Source: an archaeon (GTDB taxonomy: Archaea; Micrarchaeota; Micrarchaeia; Norongarragalinales; UBA97). From it: a DNA stretch of 64,000 bases. Below the pieces are notes generated by a model, which saw only the letters and a list, made by a program, of their open reading frames with translations, searched no databases and was not told where the DNA came from. The DNA is taken from contig JAGVFW010000003.1 in assembly GCA_020057405.1 (NCBI GenBank), positions 124,001-188,000 of the forward strand, written 5' to 3'. This document shows positions 40,601 to 49,100 of the stretch, piece after piece (position 1 is the first letter of the stretch; every line of letters begins with the position of its first letter). Made by a program: the position numbers and the translations under genes.

Positions 40601-41243
40601 CGACACTAACATTGCAAACACTTCGCGCAAGTGCCTGGTCGACACCACGCTCAACCTCATTTGGCTGCAAGTGCCGCACTTCTCCACAATAGGCGCCCAG
40701 GGTGCGGGCCAGCCGGTTACAACCGCATCAAGCAGCAGCTCGAGCAGCTCCTCAAGCTCCAACAACGGAGGCACGTACGGAGGTTACGTCGGCAGCTCAA
40801 CGCCGACGCCCGAAGCGCCGGCTGCAACACCGACGCCGGCAACTCAGGCAACGCCAGAACCGACTACTGTCGAACCGGACGTTACTCCAACACCAGCTGC
40901 AGGCACCGGAATCGACGCCGGCAAGGCCATCATGCAAGCCAATTCTCTCTTCCGACAAGCGAAAGATGCCGGAGTCTCACAGGCCACTCTTGCCGAGGCC
41001 ACGCGCCTGTTGACACTGGCGCAGCAGCTGCTTGCTGCAGGCGATGAAGCTGGCGCTGCTGCAAAGGCAAAGGAAGCGGCGGACGTGCTTACTGCGGCGA
41101 TGGCAGTGCGGCCGACGAGCCAGCCGCCTCAAGCGGCCGGCGGCATTGGAGGAGCTTGGGTCGAAATTGCGCTCATTCTCGCAGTGCTAATCGGCGCTGC
41201 GGTTATCCTCTCTACTGTGCGGAAGAACAAGCGCGGGCGCTAG
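34674..41243 (+). CDS. Giant tandem-repeat surface protein (~2190 aa), N-glycosylation-sequon rich, C-terminal TM anchor
   Basis: Signal peptide MRSGKATLFFIGILFVASVAFA; ~10 tandem ~100-aa repeats; Ser tract and PT-rich linker; terminal TM WVEIALILAVLIGAAVILSTVRKNKRGR. Confidence 0.9.
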   Translation: MRSGKATLFFIGILFVASVAFATQLNVLLVFPANNTNASATTVNFVFTPINQNSTLGEGLENFSGATVWITNTTALPVGVSGLVWGVANNTNASDLQNATQATITAGLYQGRYSWNINVSTNATSNFSQANYTFTIDNTAPGYFASILPLNGSNQSSTAVDISFVPGDGFTGVANTTVWATSTGPQTASFSNTTWILNGTPVTGGLVGLAAGRYNLTYQLCDFANNCANFTGVFFTIDNVNPGYFVSVSPTNNTNQSSPFVNVSFVPGDAFTGVTNTTVWARSAGFGAHFTNTSVTNGTQVTGGFAGLTNDAYNLTYQLCDWANSCANFTGVFVIVDNTNPTYLPISPTNNSNQSANSINVSFVPFDGLAGVANTTVWLRNTTGFDRHFTNTSIANATLVSGGFLPLSESVYNFTYQLCDWPGNCANYTGVFTTIDFTNPGYFVPVTPANNTNQSSAFVNVSFVPGDALTGVANTTVWANSSVTGITRHFTNTTVTNGTLVTGGFAGLGAATYNFTYQLCDWANNCANYTDTVVTVLGDVSPPGYFVSVKPSGYQASTFVNVSFVPGDAFTGVTNTTVWLGFVANATIFRNFDNTSVVNGTLVNGGFVGVGTGNYSLTYQLCDTTGNCANFTGGSNVTVDTSAPNYIVVDAPVNNSNQSATGIGFYFTTGDAFTGVDNVTAWLFNATDTVYISTSLASGGNLNNTPYASSFPSVGAGPYNITFRSCDFANNCANLSTSFVTVDPQPPGYFVSISPTNNSNQYVGFVNVSFVPGDALTGAANTTVWLRNSTGAFTSSFTNSTVTNGTQVTGGFAGLTNGAYNLTYQLCDLANTCANFTGVFFTVDTQAPGYFVSVKPSGYQASTFVNVSFVPGDALTGVANTTVWLGFVANATIFRSFTNTSVVNGTLLTGGFAAVGTGNYSLTYQLCDAVGNCANITGGSNVTVDTDAPNYVVVSAPVNNSNQSNITINFNYVAGDAFTGIDNLSNYLRNESGVIAFSGASSSGGNANNTPTIGYFENLAAGRYNLTFGACDFAGNCANLTTSFVTVDPQPPNYFVSVLPGQNHRNQTASFINVTFVPGDALSMMANTTVWLGLTNGTLLGHYTNASVENGTTVVGGFVGLPEGNYLVTHQLCDLANNCANYSTAVTIDNSGPAGLWSNLTGQGAQLQMMLGQNGATFTQFVGLRRAKPVVNNATFMVALTDAGSGVQTVTVSNGTPARTGFAGLTVAAVLHSRTASGSVWNATLNVSNFSEGFQNFTLTATDFASNSQSMNLSGNGAGGLFETNYDFMAEAGVPGLGAFYVDNYPTVQGIVFSTLTSSALNGSNIATDGYAVNITVQENAFGQPPSYAQSFTVNSQGEFFIDVIDERARANANSFGQGGQPPTLYNYIVRVKGLNNQVSFASPNLPPMPIGVPGMGIPGMPVSGRNLYVVPAETLNIAASNGTHCTSFYGMILDQRSGIPYAFFDNRSAYTPTPCQFVEAIVPANRNFTITLGNEAQGGGYSFPARTVAVTTENISTTNAQLGQYNGSNLTVTINTSFIIIESAGNWSVNNGTLSSPAASNLSNVQVNYTRFQIQMVAGPSGFIPPAVPMLKLNAVETNASGGWNTSLPSGSPYLASVFGHSGPTDSTGNYFMGFVVVPGPTFNDNLATAVNQSITLYRMAGVFRGTSASDPFGFNTSKTRIQFVDDNGTLITQNQQGQQANDINVEVETNYSGVQMRRQYRTQGQASVDVPLLAGEPVKIKVFAGGFMPIQRLFSGTLVTANDTLNVTLQKPSMRPPRNGGQENSSFISGVQIEFVTYNSTCNRPSPPNSCYLSNINSNFRVEGGSAQQFDSQNFVMGGTQNILIKDNNTNTSVLIIGLSMDQSSIPNMEFDTNPIQQSQNGSAQVRRFGSLVPSNSIESAWLATPYNASAINESLNFSIDIPYLYDDDGNLAWNVSANTSSQVPSQYQDYSAYYPGIATNASYLKGIQCFALNDTNIANTSRKCLVDTTLNLIWLQVPHFSTIGAQGAGQPVTTASSSSSSSSSSSNNGGTYGGYVGSSTPTPEAPAATPTPATQATPEPTTVEPDVTPTPAAGTGIDAGKAIMQANSLFRQAKDAGVSQATLAEATRLLTLAQQLLAAGDEAGAAAKAKEAADVLTAAMAVRPTSQPPQAAGGIGGAWVEIALILAVLIGAAVILSTVRKNKRGR
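35089..38126 (+). repeat. In-gene tandem repeat, ~300-bp unit, about 10 copies
   Basis: Repeating PGYFVSVSPTNNTNQSS...VNVSFVPGDAFTGVxNTTVW...YNLTYQLCDxxxNCANFTG... at ~300 bp spacing (starts near 35089, 35392, 35690, 35990, 36298, 36602, 36905, 37210, 37515, 37825). Confidence 0.9.
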
Positions 41244-41281
41244 AAAAGAGTTAAATGGCCGAACGCTGTTGCTAAATCCCT

Positions 41282-41824
41282 ATGGACGAAGAGCGCGTGC
41301 TTGAGCGGATGGCCGGGGGGCTAAAGAAGGCTAATGTACCCCAGTTGCGCGCGCTTGGGTCGGAACTGGCCGAAGAATCTTTCCTCACAGGCTCGCCCCG
41401 GCTAGTTGAACTGGCTGCAGTAAGCTATTCGCTTGGCAAATTCCTCGAAAAGCACTACATCACCGGGAGCAAGCGCTGGAAGGCATTTGAAAAGCAGTCG
41501 GGCGAGCGGCTTGCTGAAGCGGCAAAAGCGGTCCGCGCCGGCAGGGAAGAGGACGCCGAGCGCGCGATTGACTCCGTCGTCGAGGACATCACCGAATTTA
41601 GCGAGTCGATGGGCCGCTTCCAGGTGGATGTGGTGACTAAAGCGCGCGTCAAGATTGCCACCGACGCGTATGCCCACGGCGCGTCCCTTGGCCGGGCCTG
41701 TGCCTTGGCGGGAGTCAACAAGGCGCTCGTGCTAAACTACATCGGCGTCACTACGCTTTCCGACAAGTACGAGACTCTAAGCGTGCGGGAGCGGCTTGCA
41801 AGCGCCAGGAAGGTTTTCGGATGA
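41282..41824 (+). CDS. Hypothetical helical protein with a UPF0175-like HTH segment
   Basis: C-terminal region ARVKIATDAYAHGASLGRACALAGVNKALVLNYIGVTTLSDKY; ATGA overlap with next gene. Confidence 0.6.
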   Translation: MDEERVLERMAGGLKKANVPQLRALGSELAEESFLTGSPRLVELAAVSYSLGKFLEKHYITGSKRWKAFEKQSGERLAEAAKAVRAGREEDAERAIDSVVEDITEFSESMGRFQVDVVTKARVKIATDAYAHGASLGRACALAGVNKALVLNYIGVTTLSDKYETLSVRERLASARKVFG

Positions 41825-42492
41825 CTGCGACCATCGTGTTTGACTCATCGACGCTCATCAGCTTCAGCGAGTCCTGCCTCGTAGGCAGCCTGCCGTTTTT
41901 GAAGGAAAAGACTGGCGCGCGGTTCCTAATCACACCCGAAGTGCGAAACGAGATTGTCAGCCGGCCCCTGCACGTCTCGCAGCACGCCTTTAGCGCCCTT
42001 AGGCTGCGCAAGCTCCTTGACGACGGCGTTTTAGAAGTGGCCGAGCCGCCAGAGGGCCTGGCGCGCGAGCTTCTCTCAATTGCCAATAGCCTCTTCATCA
42101 TTCGCGGCGGGCCTGTTGAGATACTGCAGGCGGGCGAGGCCGAGTGCGTCGCGCTCTTGGCGGCAAAAGGAGCGGGTGCGATTGCGGTTGACGAAAAAAC
42201 GACGAGGCTTTTGCTTGAGGACCCCAACTTAATGCTTGACAAGATACGAATGGAGTTCCGCTCGAAAGTCGAGATAAACGGCGAGCGGCTTAGGGAGTGG
42301 CGAAAAACGGCTGGCGCCGCGACGGTGCTGCGCTCAAGCGAGCTGCTTGCAATCGCCGCTGAGAAGGGGTACTTCAAGGACTTCGGCAAATCGGAGGGCG
42401 AGGTGCTTCACGCCGCGCTCTTCTCGCTTCGCTCGGCTGGCTGCTCGCTTACGGGAAGGGAACTCGGCGAGTACTCGCAAGTTCGGATTTAA
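41821..42492 (+). CDS. PIN-like nuclease domain protein
   Basis: MTATIVFDSSTLISFSES...FLITPEVRNEIVSRPL...LQAGEAECVALLAAKGAGAIAVDEKTTRLLLE. Confidence 0.7.
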   Translation: MTATIVFDSSTLISFSESCLVGSLPFLKEKTGARFLITPEVRNEIVSRPLHVSQHAFSALRLRKLLDDGVLEVAEPPEGLARELLSIANSLFIIRGGPVEILQAGEAECVALLAAKGAGAIAVDEKTTRLLLEDPNLMLDKIRMEFRSKVEINGERLREWRKTAGAATVLRSSELLAIAAEKGYFKDFGKSEGEVLHAALFSLRSAGCSLTGRELGEYSQVRI

Positions 42493-42494
42493 AT
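42488..42494 (+). promoter_or_regulatory. Possible TATA element for tRNA-Ala
   Basis: TTTAAAT ~38 bp upstream of the tRNA 5' end. Confidence 0.35.
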
Positions 42495-42529
42495 CGCTTT
42501 CCCGACACAATTACTTCGCAACTCCTTTA

Positions 42530-42601
42530 GGGCCTGGAGTCGGTCGGTAAGACACCGCCTTCGCAAGGCGGGGATAGCGGGTTCAATTCCCGCCGGGTCC
42601 A
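42530..42601 (+). tRNA. tRNA-Ala (anticodon CGC)
   Basis: GGGCCTGGAGTCGGTCGGTAAGACACCGCCTTCGCAAGGCGGGGATAGCGGGTTCAATTCCCGCCGGGTCCA; anticodon loop TTCGCAA; the G3-U70 pair is the alanine identity element. Confidence 0.9.
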
Positions 42602-42613
42602 CTGAACCTTTTT

Positions 42614-43507
42614 TTACTTAACGAGGGCGACGCCAATCAAGATGAGCAGCGTTCCCAGCACCTTCTGCATCAGGGTAGTGCGCTTGAGCTCCTCGTCAAG
42701 GGCCTTGGGGTAGGTCATGCCGACTAGCACTGCGAAGACGAGGACGAAGAGGGCTTGGGTCGAGAGGATTGCGGAAACGGCGGTGATGGGGCCCGTCTCT
42801 GCGGCTATGGTAATTAGGAGAAATGACGCCATGCTCGCAACTGCAAGGGCGGTTACTATTTTCGTGGTGCGGGTGCCGGCGGCGCTTGCCTCGCGTGAAA
42901 GCGTAGTGCGGCCGACAAAGGCGGCGACCACCATCATGGCAAGCACTGCGCCAAAACGCGTGTAGGAAAAGACGGTGAGGGCGTCTGCAAAGTAAAGAAG
43001 GTACTTCATTGTCACCACGTATGCTGCTGAGAAAAGCAGCGAGGCAAGCAGGTACTTCTTGGCCTTGACAAACCGCATTTCCTTGAGGCTGTGGATTGAC
43101 AGGACGATTGCGCCGGCTACAAGCAAAGCAGCGCCAAGGTATCTTACGGGTTTTAGCGTCTCGCCCAAAAACAGGAATGCGAAGGCGGCGATGAAGAGCG
43201 TGTCAAGGTAAAGAATGGGGATTACGCGCGAGACTTCCTCGGCTTTGAGTGCCTCGAAGTAGTACCATGCGTGGATTACGAAGAATGCGCCGGCGAGGAG
43301 GCCGAGAAACACGTTGACTGACGAGAGTGGGTCAAAGCCGCGGAAGAGGAGAATGGCGAGGGCGAAAGCGAGGCCGACTAGGGCGTCGATGGAGAGCATG
43401 AAGGCCACGCTTTTGGTCAGGCGCGTGACGACGTGCTTGTCAGCTACGTTGACTGCAGCCAAAATCGCGGCCGCGAGGGCAGCGGCGAGGGGCCAGAACG
43501 GAAGCAT
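42614..43507 (-). CDS. EamA/DMT-superfamily transporter-like membrane protein
   Basis: MLPFWPLAAALAAAILAAVNVADKHVV...ALKAEEVSRVIPILYLDTLFIAAFAFLFLGETLKPVRYLGAALLVAGAIVLS; ten-helix DMT pattern. Confidence 0.8.
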   Translation of the reverse strand: MLPFWPLAAALAAAILAAVNVADKHVVTRLTKSVAFMLSIDALVGLAFALAILLFRGFDPLSSVNVFLGLLAGAFFVIHAWYYFEALKAEEVSRVIPILYLDTLFIAAFAFLFLGETLKPVRYLGAALLVAGAIVLSIHSLKEMRFVKAKKYLLASLLFSAAYVVTMKYLLYFADALTVFSYTRFGAVLAMMVVAAFVGRTTLSREASAAGTRTTKIVTALAVASMASFLLITIAAETGPITAVSAILSTQALFVLVFAVLVGMTYPKALDEELKRTTLMQKVLGTLLILIGVALVK

Positions 43508-43543
43508 AGCATTAGAAAAACAAGTCGGGGCTATAAAGCCTTC

Positions 43544-44101
43544 GTGAAGCATTTCAAAGCCGTCGGCGGCTTGGCGGGCATTTTCTTCAAGCAAAAGCGC
43601 GACTCGCAAACAAAAGACGCCTTGCTCTTCCTCCTCCTCTTCGCGGCCTTCGCGGGCGTAGCCTATGGGGCGCTTTTGGCAACAGGCACGGCGCTTAATT
43701 TGCTTGCGGCAAAGTCAAGCGTGCTCGCGATGGGCGCACTCGGGATTGATGCAAGTGTAGTGCCTAACTCCGACTTTCCGCACATTGTCGGGGAAGTGCG
43801 CGGCACGCCCTTTGAGGCCGAAATCAACGGCCTCTGCGCCGGTGCGATTGAGCTTGCTGTTGTCTTTGGCATCGTGATGGCGAGCCGCGACAAGAGCGTT
43901 CGCGCGAGGCTGCTGGGGGCACTCGGCGGTTTTGCGGTTTTCCTCGCCTTTAACCCATTGCGCATCGCCCTTACGCTGAACGCAGTAGGCAGCTGGGCCC
44001 TGCCACTCTTGCACGACGTGCTCTTCCGTCTCTCGCTTCTCTTCGTCATCGTGGGTTACTACGCAGTGTGGTATTACTCGACCGCGAGCAAGCGTTTTTA
44101 A
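43544..44101 (+). CDS. Archaeosortase/exosortase-family membrane protease-transpeptidase
   Basis: Polytopic; catalytic-type Cys in NGLCAGAIEL (codon 43835), Arg in FNPLRIALTLN (codon 43961), His in PLLHDVLFRLSLLFVIVGYYAVWYY (codon 44012). GTG start inferred. Confidence 0.82.
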   Translation: MKHFKAVGGLAGIFFKQKRDSQTKDALLFLLLFAAFAGVAYGALLATGTALNLLAAKSSVLAMGALGIDASVVPNSDFPHIVGEVRGTPFEAEINGLCAGAIELAVVFGIVMASRDKSVRARLLGALGGFAVFLAFNPLRIALTLNAVGSWALPLLHDVLFRLSLLFVIVGYYAVWYYSTASKRF

Positions 44102-44123
44102 CGAGCCCGCGCTAAGCGTTGCT

Positions 44124-46088
44124 ATGCTCAAGGGCTTCATCTCAGCGCCTCTTCTTGGAACGCTAGTTTTCCTCGGCGCTGTTGTCTTCGTCGTGCACAT
44201 CACGCAGATGGAGAAAGCCGAGGTCAGCAGCATAGTCTCCGACATTTACCACAACCGAGTAACCTCAATGCTCGAAGACTACCGCTACGACATGGGCTCG
44301 CTCTTTGCGGTTGCCCTCTCCCGCGCGATTGAACGCTATCTCTCAAGTGAATGCTGGGAAATCTTCGCGCTCAAAAACGACAATTACGCCGAGCCCGGCG
44401 GTGCCGACGGTGGCGGAATTGCGACGCGGGGCGTGCCGCCCGCGGGCTTTCCTAAAACGGGGCACGCGGACTACAACTACGACGACTTTGGCTGGTGCAG
44501 GAACACCGGCACCGGCGCTAACCCGACCTGCAGCGACGTTAGTGAGACGAACAAGCACCCAAACAACCCGAACTACGATTACCTGTGCGCCGAGAACTGC
44601 AACGGCCAGCTCGACTACTACGAGCTGCGCTACAAAAAGTGCACTGAAATAAGCGACATCATCCGCGACGGCATCTGCCCGTATGACCCCAAGTACGGCC
44701 TGACGGCGTGGCTAAACGCGACGCGAACGCCGTTTAACTTCGAGGGAGTCGGCTTCTCCCTCTCGAACCCCGAATTGGTCGAGACATACGTCTCGCAGAT
44801 TTCCTGCACGTTTAGCGGCCTGGGGACGGTCACCAACACGAACATGTTTGAGTACGACTTGGGCTCAAGCAGCGGCTCGTGCAAGGGACGCGACAACTGC
44901 AAAGTCAAGGTCGGAAACGGCTTCCTTACCTGCGCGAAAAAGGACGGCGTGCCCGACGGCACGCTTTCGGTCGGCGACGGCATCAAGAACTGCAGGCAGC
45001 TTGTGGGCGACAGCCTCTTTGACTGCAGAAACTTCGCAGAGGACTTGGGCAACCCGTACCGCTGCTGCAGCCTCTACTCGAACACTGGAGAATGCTGCGC
45101 GCAGTCCGATGGCCCGTCTAAAGGGTGCGACCAAAAGAGCCACGTCATGCCAGGCTGTGACGGGGGCAGCTTTTTCGTCGGCGTCAACGTGCTTGCAAAC
45201 GACAACGTCTACCGCAGCCTGCCGCGGGTCAACGCAACTGACAAGGGCGGAAACGAAATCCAGGGCGGCGCCCTTGGCGATCGCAACTTCACAATCCACG
45301 TCAAGTACCCGGTCTACAAGTACCTCGACGCGGCCTTCAGAACCTACATGCCAATCGCTTACGGCATTTGCGTGAATTCCGCGCACCCAGAGTACGACTT
45401 TGAGGCGCCCGTTAACATGCGCGTGCACGAAGGCCAGGGCGGCGGCACCAGGTCGTGCCCAAGCGGCAACAGCCCGCAGAGCGACTTTGAGGGAATCATC
45501 GAGGGCCTCTGCTACGGCGAGAGCTGCGGGGGCTTCAACGTCAACCCGGAGTGCCTGGGTTTAAACCCGCCGGCTTATTGCGACACGAAAGGCTTTGAAG
45601 GGAACAACAATGGCCAGCATTTCCGCACCAGGGAAAAAGCAATTGAGTATGCAAGGGCCAAATTCTTAGGCGTGTTTTTGAGCCCCGACCCGGCGGTGGG
45701 GACAAGCGTGTGCCGGCTGTTTCGGCCGCTCCTTTGCGACACTTTCGGCCTCTGCGACACGAAAATGCTCATCCGCGGCATGGGCCTGCAAAACCCTGCG
45801 GACGGAAGCGACGGCTTCTACACTCTTTGCCCGCAACCGCCGGCTAGTTGGGATTCTCCAGACTGGACCGCAATCCAAGCGAAGTTGTCAGTCGACAGCC
45901 TCTTCCGCGCTTATGACGACTGCACAAGGAATCCGAACAACCACCAGGCGTGCGCTGCGGTCAACAGCCTGTCGTTTACGATTAAGTTCGTGGACAAGAA
46001 GGCGGAGACTCTAGTGAACCCCATTGCAAACAACTTCTGCTGGCACATGCGGCCGGTGCACGTTAACCCTACCAAGTCAACGCAGTGA
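44124..46088 (+). CDS. N-terminally anchored, Cys-rich exported protein (654 aa)
   Basis: N-terminal TM ISAPLLGTLVFLGAVVFVVHITQ, then a large extracellular-type region with many cysteines (e.g. RCCSLYSNTGECCAQSDGPSKGC). Confidence 0.8.
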   Translation: MLKGFISAPLLGTLVFLGAVVFVVHITQMEKAEVSSIVSDIYHNRVTSMLEDYRYDMGSLFAVALSRAIERYLSSECWEIFALKNDNYAEPGGADGGGIATRGVPPAGFPKTGHADYNYDDFGWCRNTGTGANPTCSDVSETNKHPNNPNYDYLCAENCNGQLDYYELRYKKCTEISDIIRDGICPYDPKYGLTAWLNATRTPFNFEGVGFSLSNPELVETYVSQISCTFSGLGTVTNTNMFEYDLGSSSGSCKGRDNCKVKVGNGFLTCAKKDGVPDGTLSVGDGIKNCRQLVGDSLFDCRNFAEDLGNPYRCCSLYSNTGECCAQSDGPSKGCDQKSHVMPGCDGGSFFVGVNVLANDNVYRSLPRVNATDKGGNEIQGGALGDRNFTIHVKYPVYKYLDAAFRTYMPIAYGICVNSAHPEYDFEAPVNMRVHEGQGGGTRSCPSGNSPQSDFEGIIEGLCYGESCGGFNVNPECLGLNPPAYCDTKGFEGNNNGQHFRTREKAIEYARAKFLGVFLSPDPAVGTSVCRLFRPLLCDTFGLCDTKMLIRGMGLQNPADGSDGFYTLCPQPPASWDSPDWTAIQAKLSVDSLFRAYDDCTRNPNNHQACAAVNSLSFTIKFVDKKAETLVNPIANNFCWHMRPVHVNPTKSTQ

Positions 46089-46167
46089 CGGCCGGACACA
46101 ATCACTGCTTTTTTAAAGCAGCCTTGCCACAAGTAACTGTCTGTCTTGCAAGTGGGTAAGCGGGGTA

Positions 46168-49100
46168 ATGCGTTCAATGGGTTTGGCCGAGCAATACGAG
46201 GAGTTTCTTGACAAGCTTGATGAACAAGGTTTTCCAAGCCCAAAGATACTAGTTCCCGCACTCGCAATCTTAGCCGTTCTTGCAATAGCCTTCTTCGCCC
46301 TCCCGCTCTTGCAGGGAGTTGCCGGGGGCGGCTCGAAAAAAATACTTCTTGAAGTCCAGGACGCGGGCGGAACTAAAGTCTCCGGCGCTAAGGTAACACT
46401 CCTAACGATTGACGGCACGAAAGTCGATTCAACGGTAACCGACTCAAGCGGCGTTGCCTCTTTTGCCTCCGCACCTGCAAAGGAACTGCAGGTGACTGTC
46501 GAGGCGCCCACCTACAAGGCAGGGTTAATCACGCTTTCCTTCGATAGCCTTGGCGATACGGTCACACTCGAGTCCGACAACGCGCTTGCCAAAGTAAGCC
46601 GCGTGCAGGTTGCAGTCATCGACGAGGCCAGCTTCCCTGTTGCCGGCGCCGCAGTGCGCTTAACTACGTCAGCAGGCGACCGCTCTAGCGTCACCGACGC
46701 TACAGGCATTGCAGAATTCCCGTTTGAAACGCTTCCCGACTCCGCAAGCTTAACTGCGCAGCGCACAAGCTATGACGACGGGGTACTGCAGGGCGTTACC
46801 AAGCTCGAGCTCCAAGGCGCCGCTGACACGCCCATCAGAATCATCCTCAAGAAGCCGGCGCCAACCCCGGCGGCAACTGCAACAGTTCGCGTCACCATCC
46901 TCTCGCCAACTGGCGCCCCCGTAACCGGCGTCCTCGTTTCTCTCGTTGACAGCGCGGGTTCAACTGCGGGAAGCATGCAATCAACGCAGGGAGCGGCAGT
47001 GTTTGACAGCATGGTCCAAGGCAAGACTTACTTCGTGCGCGTGAACGACCCCAAGGGGGCATTCGAGGCGTTTGACGGCCCTGCCTTTACAGTCGACGCC
47101 AACTACAAGGAACTTCAAGTGCAGCTAAAGCGAAAGGCCGCCGAGAAAGTCTACGGCATTGCCGTCGGAATTGAGAACGCAAGAGGCGACCCCATTCCCG
47201 AAGCACAAGTGTCGTTATACTCGCGGGCGACAAACGCCCTCGTTGACACGAAATTCACTGACGAGAACGGCGCCGCGCTCTTTGACGCAACAGCCACCGA
47301 AAGCTACTACGTCACCGCATTCAAGGAAAGCTACTTGCCGGGATTCAAGGCGTCCGCAAAGACGGGAGACAGCATTACACTCACACTTGAAGAACAGGCT
47401 GCGGGCAACTTCGCAGACGCGATAGTGACTGTAACGCAGGACGGCAATCCCGCTTCGGGCGCTGTTGTGTCGCTCGTCGTGCGCGGAGGCTCGCGAAACG
47501 GCTTTTTCCTCGGCCTGCCGACTCTTTACGCCGGTCCCGACGGCATTGCGAGAACGATAGTGCCACGCAAGCTTGACTCTGCTGACTACAAGCTCGCTGC
47601 CTACGCGACTTTGGCCGAAAAGACGGGCGAGAGCGACGCTGTTGCAGTAGGGCAGGAGGGAGCGAAACTGCAGGTCGCTCTAAAGGCGCCCCAAGCATTT
47701 GTTGAGGCAATAGTCACCGACAAGCTCTCCGGCCGCAACGTCTCAAGCGCACTTGCGCAGGCCTTTGCCAACGGCTCTGTCGCCGGCAGCTGCATCACAG
47801 ACGCCCGGGGTGACTGCACGATGACGCTTGAAGCCGGCCGACAGTATACCTTTACTATCGGCGCGCCCGGCTACATTGACTCGACTACCGTCCCCCGGAC
47901 GCTGGCCGCCAACGAGCACTCGGCAATCAACGCCGCGCTCTATTCCGAGGCCGACTTGAAGGGGGCGAAAGCCGAGTTTCTTGGCGTCTTTGACGCTGGC
48001 GAAAACCGCGTTCTTGAAATCGACAACGCGCAAAGCTATCGTGCGCGCTTCCTTCTCTCCGCCCAGCAAGGCAACACGCTTGCCGGCATTCACTTCCGCG
48101 TTGGCAGCGGCACTGACACCGCGCACAACGAGGCGTTCATCACTAAAATCAACGCGCCCGGCGCGACCATGGTAGGCTACGGCCCGGCCCTTGCGGCGCA
48201 AGGCTGCGACGTGCAGGCGAACTCTTCAAACCAGGACGTGCTTGCAAAGTGGGCTGAAGCGGCCTACCCCGCGGGAATCACTTCAAGCAAGCAAATCGAG
48301 TTCACTTTCCGCGTAAAAAACGACGTGCCGGCAGGCACGCACGTTCCAATCGAATACCGCGCTTACGCTTACAAGACGGGCTTGCCGATGCTATCGCCCC
48401 TTGACAAGACCAAGGCAGCGGAACTGCTAAACAAGGCGCAGGGAAATGCCCAAATCACTGCCGCAGACTATTGCGGTGCTGCAAGGGACAACGCCGACCT
48501 GCGCCTCACTAGCCGGCCCCTTGCCTGCGACTCGACCGGCCTGTGCACGCGCTTCTCTTTCGCCAGCACCACGGGCTTAAGCGGCGGCAACGGGTTCCCC
48601 ATCGAGCTTGGCAAGGAATTCTCGCTGCAGTTTACCATAATCTCCCCGCAGGGAATAGACTACACTGGCATTTCCACCGCAAACGCGCAAGTGCTCGGCT
48701 TTGACTACAACACCACCGCGGCATTTAGCGGCACTCCGCTTTCTTCACTAAAGCTGGCAACAGAGACAACCGGCGAGCAGGCCCTTGCAATCAGCGCCTC
48801 GCCCGGGGAGCGGGTTGACGGCACTGTGCGCATGAAGGCAACGCAGCCCGGCGTGCGCGCGCCAGTTGACTTCTTCATCCACGTGCCCGGCGGCGATGCC
48901 AGGCGCGCGCCACTCTTCGTGCGCGTCACTGGCACTAACGCGTTTACGCCCACCACGCAATTTTCCGAATTAATCCTCGGCGTTGACACTAACGAGCGCA
49001 TTACGATAGTTGACAAGCTGGGCAAGCCCGTTACCGACGCGACTTTAACACTCACCGAGTGCAGCGGCTCGCCCCTTGGAGGCAACGAAATCATCATTGC

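Noticed and set aside
40631-41047. Alternate-frame ORFs in the Ser/PT-rich region
   Set aside because: Out-of-frame by-products of low-complexity coding sequence.
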